64,000 bases of DNA. Source: Prosthecobacter vanneervenii (GTDB lineage Bacteria > Verrucomicrobiota > Verrucomicrobiia > Verrucomicrobiales > Verrucomicrobiaceae). The notes beneath the pieces were generated by a model. It was not told the DNA's origin, ran no database searches, and was given only the letters and a program-made list of their open reading frames with translations. Positions within the stretch are counted from its first letter, which is position 1. Every line of letters starts with the position of its first letter. Below, in pieces: positions 33,734-42,078 of this stretch. Both the position numbers and the translations under genes were made by a program. The stretch spans positions 744,001 to 808,000 of the forward strand of contig NZ_JACHIG010000001.1 of assembly GCF_014203095.1 (NCBI RefSeq), in the 5' to 3' direction.

Positions 33734-35941
33734 ATGAAACCACCACTCTGCCGGCTCGTTTCCCTCCACCTGGTCGCGGCAGCTTGCGCACTGTTCTCGT
33801 TGACAGGCCTGCCCGTGCCAGCCTTGGCAGACACCGTCCGCCTTTATTTCAATCCCGCTGCTCCACAGATCTCCTTTGCCGCAGGCGACATCAAGTCCGC
33901 TTTGGAAAAGGCCAAAATGTCCGTCGAGACGTTCGCCCTCAGCGACCTCGAAAAAACTGGCAATGGAAATAAAATCGTTCTCGCCACTTCCGAAGACAAA
34001 GCGGCGCTCTCACTTCTCCCTGACGGCATAAAATCCGTGGGCAGCCTGGGAGCACAGGCCTACGTGCTGCGCACTACCGCAAAGCCGGACATGACTCATT
34101 GGGTCATTGGTGGCGATGCCAACGGCGCGATGTATGGCGGTTTTCAACTCGCCGAAAACATCTCCTTCAAAGGCTTCGGCGGCAGCTATGACAGCAAGGA
34201 ATCGCCCTTCCTGCTGTATCGTGGCATGAAGCTCAACCTCCCGCTCGACAAACGCCTTCCCACCTACGTCGGCGGCTGGAGCTCCCACTCCGCTCGCGCC
34301 GCCATCGCCGATGTCTGGGACATGACTTTTTGGAAGACCTTGATCGATCAGCAGGCACGGCATCGCTACAACCTCCTTTCAGTCTGGGTTCACCATCCTT
34401 TTCCCGCCCTGGTCAGGGTGGCCGACTATCCCAAGGCCTCCCTCCCAGACATCCAGAAATACGACGGCTCCGTCATCAAAATGGATCACCCGCAGCGCGT
34501 CAAATTCTGGCGCGAGGTCATGACCCACGCTCACAGCCGTGGCATGAAGTTCTACTTCTTCGACTGGAACATTTACGTCGACTACGCCAGCACCCAGTAC
34601 CCCGCCCTCTCCAAGAGCCCCGACAATCCCGCCACCATCGACTACACCTCCAAAAGCATGAAGGCCCTGCTGGCCACCTACCCGGAGCTCGACGGCTTTG
34701 GCATCACCACCGGAGACGGCATGGACGGCACCAGGGAGGAAAACACCGAGTGGTCCTGGAAAGCCTACGGCAAGCCAGTTGCTGAATACCTCAAAGAAAA
34801 CCCCTCGCGGCGTTTCGAGCTGATTCATCGCGGTGTGAAGACCGATCCAGAAACCGTCAGTCAGTTCTACGCACCACTCAAATCAGTGCCCGGGGCCACT
34901 CTCACATTCTCCTCCAAGTATGCCATGGCGCACATGTACTCCACGCCCACACCTCAGTGGTCCTCCGATCCCAAGACGGTCGCCCGGCTCGGCATGAAGA
35001 CATTTCTGACCCTCCGCAACGACGACTATTTCTACCTCAATTGGGGCGATCCACAATTCGTGCGCGATTTCATGGCCGGAATCCCGGTCAAAGAATCCGT
35101 CGTCGGAATGTACATCGGCATAGATGGCTACAATCCCACCCGCGCTCGGCTCTACAAGGACTCATCTCTAAACGGCCAGTTGGAAGTCGAGCGCCGCTGG
35201 TACATGGAGATGCTCTGGGCCCGGCTTTCCTACAATCCCGCCACGAGCGACGAGGTGTTTAAAAACATACTCGGCCTTCACTACCCTGGCCTTCCAGCCA
35301 AGGATTTGTTCACCGCCTGGACTCTCGCCTCGCGCTCGCTGCCCAGGGTCACCGAGCTCGTCATGAAAGACTGGGCGCTAGACTTTCATTGGTATCCCGA
35401 GGGTTGCTGGAGCGATCCTGGCCGCTGCTCCGGCTTCAGAACCATCGACGACAAGTCCGGTGCCAAAGGCGGCTTCGCAGGCCAGGATGTCGCCAAGGGA
35501 TCAAATCTCTGCAACATCGCCGACTCGGCTGCAGGCAAATGCGGCGGCAAAAAATCCTCCTATCAGCTCGCCGATGAAATGCAGGCAGACGCCACCAAGG
35601 CCCTCTCCCTCATCCGCCCGATGAGAAGCGGCGGCAATGCTGCTCTGAAAACAGCCCTCAGCAATGTCAGGCAGATGGCCTGCCTCAGCGCCTACTATGC
35701 CCATAAAATTCGCGGCGCGACCTTCAAAAAAGCCGGAGAAAAAATCAAAGCCCGCGATGAAATGGCCCAGGCCTACGGCTGGTGGATGGCCTACAGCCGC
35801 TCCATGGAAGCCACCTATTTGCCCGACTCCTTCCGCAACCTCGAAATCGCACCCGACTGGAAATACGCCGATGCCGCAGTCTTGAAAGAATACACAGACC
35901 TCGGCGGCAAAGGTGTTCCAGAATTCGAGGAGGCGCGCTGA
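33734..35941 (+). CDS. Secreted glycoside hydrolase-like protein (GH67/alpha-glucuronidase-type layout)
   Basis: 735 residues with a signal peptide (cleavage near P-A-L-A-D). The N-terminal ~140 residues resemble the small alpha/beta domain that precedes GH67 and GH20 barrels, ending in G-D-A-N-G-A-M-Y-G-G-F-Q-L. A (beta/alpha)8-barrel follows, with R-Y-N-L-L-S-V-W-V-H-H, H-A-H-S-R-G-M-K-F-Y-F-F-D-W-N and E-L-D-G-F-G-I-T-T-G-D-G strands carrying acidic candidates. A helical C-terminal domain completes it. Exact family and substrate are unresolved. The 169-bp repeat copy B begins on the base after the stop codon. A short string at 33633-33664, upstream of this gene, may be a remnant of the ~100-bp repeat family. 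Confidence 0.6.
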   Translation: MKPPLCRLVSLHLVAAACALFSLTGLPVPALADTVRLYFNPAAPQISFAAGDIKSALEKAKMSVETFALSDLEKTGNGNKIVLATSEDKAALSLLPDGIKSVGSLGAQAYVLRTTAKPDMTHWVIGGDANGAMYGGFQLAENISFKGFGGSYDSKESPFLLYRGMKLNLPLDKRLPTYVGGWSSHSARAAIADVWDMTFWKTLIDQQARHRYNLLSVWVHHPFPALVRVADYPKASLPDIQKYDGSVIKMDHPQRVKFWREVMTHAHSRGMKFYFFDWNIYVDYASTQYPALSKSPDNPATIDYTSKSMKALLATYPELDGFGITTGDGMDGTREENTEWSWKAYGKPVAEYLKENPSRRFELIHRGVKTDPETVSQFYAPLKSVPGATLTFSSKYAMAHMYSTPTPQWSSDPKTVARLGMKTFLTLRNDDYFYLNWGDPQFVRDFMAGIPVKESVVGMYIGIDGYNPTRARLYKDSSLNGQLEVERRWYMEMLWARLSYNPATSDEVFKNILGLHYPGLPAKDLFTAWTLASRSLPRVTELVMKDWALDFHWYPEGCWSDPGRCSGFRTIDDKSGAKGGFAGQDVAKGSNLCNIADSAAGKCGGKKSSYQLADEMQADATKALSLIRPMRSGGNAALKTALSNVRQMACLSAYYAHKIRGATFKKAGEKIKARDEMAQAYGWWMAYSRSMEATYLPDSFRNLEIAPDWKYADAAVLKEYTDLGGKGVPEFEEAR

Positions 35942-36110
35942 TAGACCTGTTCTCGAAAAGAATGTCCGATTGAACCGGCGAGCGCAGCGGCCCCAGTGGC
36001 AAGGCGGGAGCGCCGCCTGCTATTTGAGAATAACAGGCAAGCGACCAACGCAGCCACTGGGGCCGCTCCGCCGCCCGGGCAAGGTGACAGGCTATTCGAG
36101 AACAGGTCTA
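35942..36110. repeat. 169-bp MITE-like palindromic element, copy B
   Basis: Terminal inverted repeats TAGACCTGTTCTCGAAAAG and its complement at 36092-36110 match at 18 of 19 positions. Inside, AGCGGCCCCAGTGGC pairs exactly with GCCACTGGGGCCGCT, and a CCTGCTATT/AATAACAGG stem sits at the centre. It starts immediately after the stop of the upstream gene. The rest of the gene-free stretch (36111-36292) shows no gene. Confidence 0.88.
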
Positions 36111-36292
36111 AGTCTACGCGAAGCATGGACCTGGAAATGGGACCATCTGGACATCTTCCAGCAGTGTTCTGAATGCACTGGCTGTAGATGCGCTCAAACA
36201 AAGGTTCTCACCCCCCTTTTGGCTAAATTCGCAGCCTCCGCGCCCGCTTCCATTCAAGACCCTGCACGAGGCCTCTTCAATTTTCATCTTCA

Positions 36293-37534
36293 ATGCCCAC
36301 CCACGTCACCATCCTCGGCGCAGGCGTCATCGGCCTCAGCACGGCGCTCTACTGTGCCCGGCGCGGCATGCAGGTCACTGTCATTGATCGCAGTCCCGCT
36401 CAACGCGATGGCTGCTCCTTTGGCAATGCCGGCATGGTTGTCCCCAGCCACTTCATTCCCCTCGCCGCTCCCGGCATGGTCAGCCTCGGCCTCAAATGGA
36501 TGTGGAATCCCGAATCCCCCTTCTACATCAAGCCCCGCCTCGATCCCGATCTCCTCACCTGGGCCCTCCACTTCTGGAAAGCCGCCACCAAACAGCGCGT
36601 CGCCGCCGCCGCTCCTGTCCTCCGCGATCTCAGCCTCCTCAGCCGCCAGTGCTTTGAAGACATCGGCCTCGACTTCGGCCTTGTCAAAAACGGCCTCCTC
36701 ATGCTCTGCAAAGAGCAGCACACTCTCGATGAGGAAGCCCGCACCGCCGCCCAAGCCAATGCCCTCGGCATCCCCGCCGAGGTCCTCGATGCCAAAGCCA
36801 CCGGCGCCCTCGACCCCGGTGTGACCATGGACGTCTGCGGCAGCGTTTACTTCCCCAAAGACTGCCACCTCTCCCCCGCCCGCTTCATCGCTGCCCTCCA
36901 GTCCGAACTCACCCGCCTCGGCGTCCAGTTCCTCTGGGACACCGAAGTCACCGGCTTTAAAACCGAAACCGGCACCCTGAAAGCCGTCCAGACCACCCAG
37001 GGCGAGGTCGAAGGCCAGGAGGTGGTATTGTGTGGTGGGGTCTGGTCGGCCGATCTGGCCGCATCCCTGAATCTCAAAATCCCGATGCAGGCTGGCAAGG
37101 GTTACAGCCTCACATTGCCGAATCCGACACAACTTCCGACCATTTGCAGCATTTGTACCGAGGCACGTCTGGCCGTCACTCCCATGGATGGTGCCCTCCG
37201 CGTCGGCGGCACCATGGAGCTCGCCGGGGTGGATCAATCCATCACCCACCGCCGCGTCCGTGGCATCACACGTGCCTTTCCCACCTACTTCCCCGCTTTC
37301 AGCGAAAACGATTTCTCTGTGGCAAAACCTTGGAGCGGACTGCGCCCTGTAGCACCCGATGGCATGCCATACCTCGGCCGCACCCAGCGTTGGAAAAACC
37401 TCACTCTCGCCACCGGCCACGCCATGATGGGCCTCAGCCTCGCCCCAGCCACCGGAAAGATCGTCAGCGATCTGCTCGTGGGAGAAAAACCATCGCTTTC
37501 CCTCACTTTGCTGTCTCCAGACCGCTTCTCATGA
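36293..37534 (+). CDS. FAD-dependent D-amino-acid dehydrogenase (DadA-like)
   Basis: 413 residues, no signal peptide. The N terminus has the dinucleotide fold V-T-I-L-G-A-G-V-I-G-L-S-T-A followed by V-T-V-I-D-R, and the DAO C-terminal motif G-L-R-P-V-A-P-D-G-M-P-Y-L-G is intact. DadA-type enzymes oxidise D-amino acids to keto acids with electrons to the quinone pool. With the epimerase (27917) and DapA-family lyase (26651) present, cis-4-hydroxy-D-proline is a good substrate candidate, although D-alanine or others are possible. It opens a five-gene run; its stop overlaps the next start as ATGA. Base use changes near 37020-37150, where TTG and TGT codons appear in an otherwise C-ending gene. 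Confidence 0.85.
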   Translation: MPTHVTILGAGVIGLSTALYCARRGMQVTVIDRSPAQRDGCSFGNAGMVVPSHFIPLAAPGMVSLGLKWMWNPESPFYIKPRLDPDLLTWALHFWKAATKQRVAAAAPVLRDLSLLSRQCFEDIGLDFGLVKNGLLMLCKEQHTLDEEARTAAQANALGIPAEVLDAKATGALDPGVTMDVCGSVYFPKDCHLSPARFIAALQSELTRLGVQFLWDTEVTGFKTETGTLKAVQTTQGEVEGQEVVLCGGVWSADLAASLNLKIPMQAGKGYSLTLPNPTQLPTICSICTEARLAVTPMDGALRVGGTMELAGVDQSITHRRVRGITRAFPTYFPAFSENDFSVAKPWSGLRPVAPDGMPYLGRTQRWKNLTLATGHAMMGLSLAPATGKIVSDLLVGEKPSLSLTLLSPDRFS

Positions 37535-39273
37535 AATCTCTGCTCATCATCCTCGCTCTAGCCGCCACCGCTACTCTGTCGCTGGACCGGCCCAAGTTGC
37601 AGATCATCAATGCAGGTCCGCGCACCATCGAGATTTTCTGGGCGAAACCCGACGGCACACGGGTGCCCAATGGCAAAATCGCCCCTGGCAGGGACAACAT
37701 CCTCGGCACCACCCTCGGACACCGCTTTGTTATCGTCGATGGCACGCAGGAAACGGAAGTGGAGAGCAAGGTGCGCATTCAGGGGTTTCGTTATGACCCA
37801 CAGTCGAAAGACGGCGTGCCTGCCTGCTACACGCAGCGCGAGAGCGCACACGGCTTCCCCATCGTCGCCACGGCGAAAACAAATCCCTATGCCCTCAAGG
37901 AGGTGGCCTACCTGCTCAACCTCATGCTCGACCACCGTCCGGACGTCCGTCAGGCCATGATCGACAGCGGTGCGCGCATGATCATCATGGCGCATGATGA
38001 GTACACCACCGACATGCCCGAATTTGCCCGCCTGGCCGACGAGCCCGTGAAAGGCTACGAAAACCTCTCCGCCAAAACCTACTGGGACACCCGCGCGCGC
38101 GGCCTTGGCGGCAGCCAGACAGACCCCTTCTGCTCCTGCGCTGAGGAAAACGTGCTCGGCCTCCCCGGCGATCCTTATACCAAGGAATGCATCGTCATTC
38201 ACGAATTTGCTCACTGCATCCATCTGCGCGGCATGGTCAATGTGGACCCGACTTTCGACACACGTCTCAAAGCCGCCTACGACTCAGCCATGAAAGCCGG
38301 GCTCTGGCGCGGCAAGTACGCCAGCGTGAACCACCACGAATACTGGGCAGAGGGGGTGCAGAGCTGGTTTGATGACAACCGCGTCAACGACCACGATCAC
38401 AATCACGTGCATCTGCGCTCCCAGCTCATCGAGTATGATCCCGGCCTCGCCGCGCTGTGCCGCGAGGTCTTTGGCAGCACCGAACTGCACTACACCAAGC
38501 CCGCCACCCGCCTCACCGACCACATGGCGGGCTATGATCCTGCAAAAGCGCCCGCTTTCTCCTGGCCCGAGCCCATGCAGGCCGCCCGGGATCTGATCAA
38601 AGCCAAAGCCCAGAAGCGCGATGCAGATGCCAACGCCACTCGTGAGATCCGCAGCATCGAAGGCTGGAAGGTGAGCATCAGCCGTGAACTCCTCACTCAG
38701 CAGGCGGAACTGACCGGCAAGGCGCTGCATCTGCTGGCACTGCAGCTCCAGGAAATCGTGCGTGTGGTTCCAGCAAAAGCAGTGGCGGAGCTGCGCAAAG
38801 TGCCGCTGTACTTCAATCCTTCGTATCCTAAGATACACCCACGCGCCGAGTACCATCCTGGCGCAGAATGGCTCAAGGAAAACGGGCGCGATCCCGTGAT
38901 GGCAAAGGGAGTGGAATTCACGAATGTAAGCATCTTCGAGGCAGAAACACGCCGCATGCCCAACTTTGCCCTGCATGAGCTGGCACACTCCTACCACGAC
39001 CGCGTTCTCGGCTTCGACAATGCAGAGATCGAAGCCGCCTTCCAGCATGCCAAAGCTGCCGGCAAATACGACAACGTGCAACGCCAGGACTCCGAAGGGC
39101 GCAAGCGGCTGGCAAAAGCCTACGCCATGACGAATGCGAAGGAATACTTCGCCGAATGCAGCGAGGCCTTCTTTACCCGCAATGATTTCTACCCCTTCAC
39201 CAAAGACGAGCTGAAGCAGCACGATCCGGAAATGTTTGCACTGCTGCAGAAACTCTGGGCCACATCATCATGA
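37531..39273 (+). CDS. Secreted protein with VHL-like N-terminal domain and two HExxH metallopeptidase-like domains
   Basis: 580 residues from the ATG at 37531, with a short signal-like N terminus (MKSLLIILALAATATLS). Residues ~22-70 resemble the VHL beta domain: I-I-N-A-G-P-R-T-I-E-I-F-W-A-K-P-D-G and G-K-I-A-P-G. Two zinc-site motifs follow: H-E-F-A-H (His 224) with E-Y-W-A-E (Glu 274), and H-E-L-A-H (His 482) with E-Y-F-A-E (Glu 542). The 50- and 60-residue gaps and parallel sequence around each indicate two copies of a gluzincin-type domain. Neither copy matches a family I can name. It overlaps dadA by four bases and the next gene by four bases. Confidence 0.7.
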   Translation: MKSLLIILALAATATLSLDRPKLQIINAGPRTIEIFWAKPDGTRVPNGKIAPGRDNILGTTLGHRFVIVDGTQETEVESKVRIQGFRYDPQSKDGVPACYTQRESAHGFPIVATAKTNPYALKEVAYLLNLMLDHRPDVRQAMIDSGARMIIMAHDEYTTDMPEFARLADEPVKGYENLSAKTYWDTRARGLGGSQTDPFCSCAEENVLGLPGDPYTKECIVIHEFAHCIHLRGMVNVDPTFDTRLKAAYDSAMKAGLWRGKYASVNHHEYWAEGVQSWFDDNRVNDHDHNHVHLRSQLIEYDPGLAALCREVFGSTELHYTKPATRLTDHMAGYDPAKAPAFSWPEPMQAARDLIKAKAQKRDADANATREIRSIEGWKVSISRELLTQQAELTGKALHLLALQLQEIVRVVPAKAVAELRKVPLYFNPSYPKIHPRAEYHPGAEWLKENGRDPVMAKGVEFTNVSIFEAETRRMPNFALHELAHSYHDRVLGFDNAEIEAAFQHAKAAGKYDNVQRQDSEGRKRLAKAYAMTNAKEYFAECSEAFFTRNDFYPFTKDELKQHDPEMFALLQKLWATSS

Positions 39274-42065
39274 AAACCATCCTGCTCAGCACCCTCCTCC
39301 TGGCCACCCAGCTTGATGCCAAGCCTCTCAAGGTTTTCATCCTCGCGGGTCAGTCAAACATGGAAGGACACGCCAAGATCGAGACCTTTGACTACATCGG
39401 CGATGATCCCGCCACAGCGCCGCTGCTGAAGCAAATGCGCGCATCTGATGGCAAACCGACAATATGTGATCACACTTGGATCTCCTATTACACCGGCAAA
39501 TATGATGGCAGCGCGAATGGAGAGGGAACGGGCAAGGTTACCGCTGGCTTTGGTGCGCGAGACGATGCGACGAAATCGAACGGCAAGATCGGGCCGGAGT
39601 TCACCTTCGGCCTCACGATGGATGCCGCGCTCAAGGAACCGGTGCTCATCATCAAGACCGCGTGGGGCGGCAGAAGCCTGAACACCGAATTCCGCCCGCC
39701 GAGCGCGGGGCCGTATGAACTCAACGAATACCAGAAGAAGCTCTACTATGGCCCGCCGGGTCACGGTGTTCCGAAGGACATGGACCTGTGGCTAGCGGAG
39801 AAAAAAAAGGAAACAGGGCGCTTCTATCGCTACATGGTGGAACATGTGAAGCGTGTGCTCGCAGATCCCAAACGCGTGTGCCCGGCCTACGACGCCACCC
39901 AGGGTTACGAGATCGCAGGCTTCGTCTGGCTGCAGGGATTTAACGACATGGTCGATAGCCACACCTATCCAGATCGTGGCAAGCCAGGGCGCTTTGCGGT
40001 TTACAGCGACCTGCTCGCCAAGTTCATCCGCGATGTCCGCAAGGACCTGAGTGCGCCTAAGATGCCCTTCGTGATCGGTGTCATGGGCGTCGGTGGTTTG
40101 AAAGCCAATCCAGAAACAGTGGCCTTTCGCGAAGCCATGACCGCGCCCTCATTGCTACCCGAGTTCAAAGGAAACGTGGTGGCTGTACCGACCGCGCCGT
40201 TTTGGTCTGAGGAACTCGGTGCGATCGACGACAAACGCGCACAAGTCCGCCAGATGGGGCATTACTTGAACTCGAAGCACAAGGACTACGCCAATGCCGA
40301 CGGCCACATGACGGAGGAGGAAAAGCGCGCATATTTGAAGCAGTATGAAGCAAAGTTGATCTCTCCGGCTGAGGAGGCGCTGTGGAAGCGCGGTGCCTCC
40401 AATGCCGGTTACCATTACCTCGGCTGCGCCAAGACCTTCGCGCTCATGGGACGGGCCTTTGCCGAGGCCAATCTGGCTCTGCTGAATCCACATCAGGCTT
40501 CCGTGGCACCCGCCGAACTGCGAGAAGGCGAGATGGCTGGCTATCTCTTTGCCCCCACAGAAAGAGTGCCGGAGGAGTTCAATGCCGGCTTCTCACTCTA
40601 CGCAGCCGCCTGGCCGCTGGTGGCCACCTATCCGGGCCACAAGTTTCAAACCGGCTTGTGCGGCACATGGATGCACCCGCAGTATGAGGAAGGAAAAAAA
40701 CCGGAGGGCAAATGCTACACGGACATCGAGGGCGGCCTGGGCTGGTGGCGCGACACCCACTTCCCCACCACCACGCCCAAGTTCATCATGGGCGGCGTAG
40801 GACCGAACTTTTCCTTCATCGCCAACGGCCCCGGTTACGGCGCAGGCACCTGGGAAAAACCACGCGGCCAGTATGGCGTGGCGCAGCTCAGCCCCTGGCT
40901 GCTGTTTCCGCTGGATGGCCTGAACCTCAAGCAAGGCACACGGGGCGAGCTGTTTGGCTATGGCTATCTGCCCCTGCCGCTGACTGATCCGAAGAGCACT
41001 ACCGCAGGCAAAAACGTACCCACGGGAAACCAGTGCTGGACGCTGTTTCTCAACACCGGAAACTTCAAAGGTCCGGCGGCCTTTTTTACGCCATTCTTCT
41101 GGTCGCAGTCCAAACTGGACCACCCCGAGTGGGCGGAGATGCTGCTGGATACGCGCCCTGCCGGACCGAATAAACCCATCCAGATGGAGACCCAGCACGT
41201 GCCCGCAGTTCTCGCGAAGGATGCAGGCGGCAGGGAGTTTGCACGGGTGGCACCCACAGCCTTCCCCATCGGCAAGGATGGCACCTCCACCGTGCTGCAC
41301 CGGCTTACAGCGTATCAAAAGGCCGCGTTGTGGAATGACGTGGAAAAATGGTTTTCGGGCGGAGCCCCGGCGGATGGCACCATCAAGCCGGAGGCCTCCG
41401 TAGTGCATCCTTTCCGCTCTGGCGGCGGTTCAAACTGGAGCATCTACCCACCGGGAACGAAACGGGAGGAAAAGGTGCCGCTGGCCTGGAATGCCTTTGC
41501 CACCTCCTTCGCTCCGAATCCGAACACCTTTGCTTACAAGTGGGACTCGCAACTGACCCGCAGCAGCGGCGGGCTCGTCATCCTGCCGGAATACTACGCA
41601 CTGGGCACCAACGCCAATGGCAAAAAGCCGCAGTGGAATGTGCTGCCGCCGAAGGAAGTGCCCACAGAGATGGGACTCACAGGGCATCAGTTTACCACGC
41701 CCGCTGAAAAACCGCAGGAGCCGCGCACCACGCCAGAAGATGCCACAAGCTGCTGGAAGAAGCCCGGACCGGTGGCAGGCCCCTTCAAAGCCCGCTTGGG
41801 AGATGGCAGCGTGGTGACCTATTACTGGTACCGCTTTGCCGACCAGCCCGCGATGCTCAACGCCGACCTCTCCGATGCGGAGCGCGAGCAGGTGCAGGCT
41901 CGCGTGGAAAAATTGCACCGCGCGTGGACCAAGGATCGCAACTACCTCACCCCACCCGATTTTGGCACTTTGGCGGACATTGATCCCGCATTGATCCTCA
42001 CCCCGCCGAAAGGCCTTGAGATTGGCTACGTTCCCATCGCCACTCGGCAGGAGTTGGAGAAATAG
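39270..42065 (+). CDS. SGNH/sialate-O-acetylesterase-like protein with long unknown C-terminal region
   Basis: 931 residues with a signal peptide (MKTILLSTLLLATQLDA). Residues ~20-370 match the sialate O-acetylesterase domain (DUF303): K-V-F-I-L-A-G-Q-S-N-M-E-G with the catalytic Ser, and W-L-Q-G-F-N-D-M. Such esterases remove O-acetyl groups from sialic acids or hemicellulose. The last ~520 residues (from about 410) have repeated aromatic/glycine-rich stretches and many W/Y/P but no family I recognise. The ATGA overlap with the upstream gene indicates coupled translation; the sulfatase gene starts 13 bases downstream. Confidence 0.75.
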   Translation: MKTILLSTLLLATQLDAKPLKVFILAGQSNMEGHAKIETFDYIGDDPATAPLLKQMRASDGKPTICDHTWISYYTGKYDGSANGEGTGKVTAGFGARDDATKSNGKIGPEFTFGLTMDAALKEPVLIIKTAWGGRSLNTEFRPPSAGPYELNEYQKKLYYGPPGHGVPKDMDLWLAEKKKETGRFYRYMVEHVKRVLADPKRVCPAYDATQGYEIAGFVWLQGFNDMVDSHTYPDRGKPGRFAVYSDLLAKFIRDVRKDLSAPKMPFVIGVMGVGGLKANPETVAFREAMTAPSLLPEFKGNVVAVPTAPFWSEELGAIDDKRAQVRQMGHYLNSKHKDYANADGHMTEEEKRAYLKQYEAKLISPAEEALWKRGASNAGYHYLGCAKTFALMGRAFAEANLALLNPHQASVAPAELREGEMAGYLFAPTERVPEEFNAGFSLYAAAWPLVATYPGHKFQTGLCGTWMHPQYEEGKKPEGKCYTDIEGGLGWWRDTHFPTTTPKFIMGGVGPNFSFIANGPGYGAGTWEKPRGQYGVAQLSPWLLFPLDGLNLKQGTRGELFGYGYLPLPLTDPKSTTAGKNVPTGNQCWTLFLNTGNFKGPAAFFTPFFWSQSKLDHPEWAEMLLDTRPAGPNKPIQMETQHVPAVLAKDAGGREFARVAPTAFPIGKDGTSTVLHRLTAYQKAALWNDVEKWFSGGAPADGTIKPEASVVHPFRSGGGSNWSIYPPGTKREEKVPLAWNAFATSFAPNPNTFAYKWDSQLTRSSGGLVILPEYYALGTNANGKKPQWNVLPPKEVPTEMGLTGHQFTTPAEKPQEPRTTPEDATSCWKKPGPVAGPFKARLGDGSVVTYYWYRFADQPAMLNADLSDAEREQVQARVEKLHRAWTKDRNYLTPPDFGTLADIDPALILTPPKGLEIGYVPIATRQELEK

Positions 42066-42078
42066 CGCATCTTAAAGC

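Noticed and set aside
37030..39273. Extended open frame of 747 codons for the double-HExxH protein
   Set aside because: The extra 167 codons lie in another frame of the dadA-like gene; the ATG at 37531 gives a signal peptide and an ATGA overlap.
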